Shown here piece after piece: positions 5,663-5,860 of a DNA stretch of 5,860 nucleotides. The stretch is from positions 1-5,860 of the forward strand of contig JANXXW010000084.1 in NCBI GenBank assembly GCA_025350425.1, written 5' to 3'. Origin of the DNA: Rhodospirillales bacterium. Its GTDB lineage: Bacteria > Pseudomonadota > Alphaproteobacteria > Acetobacterales > Acetobacteraceae. Every line of letters begins with the position of its first letter. Within the stretch, counting starts at the first letter, position 1. Below the pieces are notes generated by a model, which saw nothing but the letters and a program-made list of their open reading frames with translations, made no database searches and had not been told where the DNA came from. A program made the translations under genes and the position numbers.

Positions 5663-5860
5663 TTTAAGGTGGTGTCGCCGTTCTGTTTTAGCTGCTTCTG
5701 CACGTTGGCCGACAGGTCGGACACGCTGAATATGAATTTGCCCAACAGATCCTCCAGACTCAGCGCCGACTGCGTGATGGAGACGGTGCCACCTGCCGGG
5801 ATCATCTTGTCGTCGCCGCCAGGGACCAGCGAGAGGAAGCGCCCGCCGAGCAGCCCGTCG
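5659..5860 (-). CDS. mlaD: MlaD-type MCE domain protein, C-terminal part (gene runs off the right edge)
   Basis: The final 66 codons of a gene entering from the right edge are present. The peptide reads D-G-L-L-G-G-R-F-L-S-L-V-P-G-G at its start, then MIPAGGTVSITQSALSLEDL, then a short tail ending D-T-T-L-K before the TGA at 5659-5661. This matches the end of the MCE domain and the S-A-x-x-L-E-D-L-[IL]-G segment after it in MlaD, the substrate-binding subunit of the Mla ABC system, which moves phospholipids between inner and outer membrane. MlaD is anchored in the inner membrane by an N-terminal helix (not in the window) and forms hexameric rings in the periplasm. The tail after the conserved LEDLLGKFIF (35-44) is short, about 22 residues. 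The stop overlaps the next start codon as ATGA. The symbol is assigned by similarity; other single-MCE proteins are possible. Confidence 0.85.
   Translation of the reverse strand, partial: DGLLGGRFLSLVPGGDDKMIPAGGTVSITQSALSLEDLLGKFIFSVSDLSANVQKQLKQNGDTTLK

Noticed and set aside
5086..5667. 193-aa plus-strand open frame
   Set aside because: It is antisense to the DUF2155 and 70-aa genes, both of which are tied to neighbours by ATGA overlaps; it has no domain signal.

Overview
The window is a gene-dense, high-GC stretch of bacterial chromosome. It looks alphaproteobacterial, probably Rhodospirillales or Acetobacteraceae-like. That inference rests on a DUF2155 protein directly behind the end of a MlaD-type gene, the GC-rich third codon positions, and the family composition. 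There are no RNA genes, insertion sequences, CRISPR arrays or phage genes, and the longest stretch without a gene is about 130 bases.

Layout. (1) Positions 31-1593 (+) encode a polytopic membrane protein resembling GT-C glycosyltransferases. (2) It converges, with 5 bases between stop codons, on an Lrp/AsnC-type regulator read on the minus strand (1599-2060, possibly starting at 2096). (3) A 128-base divergent intergenic region separates the regulator from a plus-strand pair: a YgeA-like aspartate/glutamate (broad amino acid) racemase (2189-2905) and, 3 bases later, a class II glutamine amidotransferase-like Ntn hydrolase of the YafJ/EgtC type (2909-3676). This looks like a small amino-acid metabolism unit controlled by the divergent regulator. 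(4) The rest, 3680-5860, is one minus-strand operon entering from the right edge. In transcription order it holds the C-terminal end of MlaD, a 70-aa helical protein, a secreted DUF2155 protein, trehalose-6-phosphate phosphatase (OtsB) and a flavin-reductase-like split-barrel protein. All four junctions are 4-base ATGA stop/start overlaps, so the five genes are very likely translationally coupled.

How the genes work together. MlaD, the small protein and DUF2155 suggest a cell-envelope or lipid-transport module. OtsB and the flavin reductase are cytosolic enzymes carried on the same message without an obvious pathway link; no otsA lies in the window. Most gene identities are clear from conserved motifs. 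The GT-C-like protein's substrate, the racemase and amidotransferase substrates, and the roles of the 70-aa and DUF2155 proteins cannot be read from the sequence. I found no clearly new defence or mobile system. The most open questions are the small protein in the Mla-like operon and the regulator/racemase/amidotransferase cassette.
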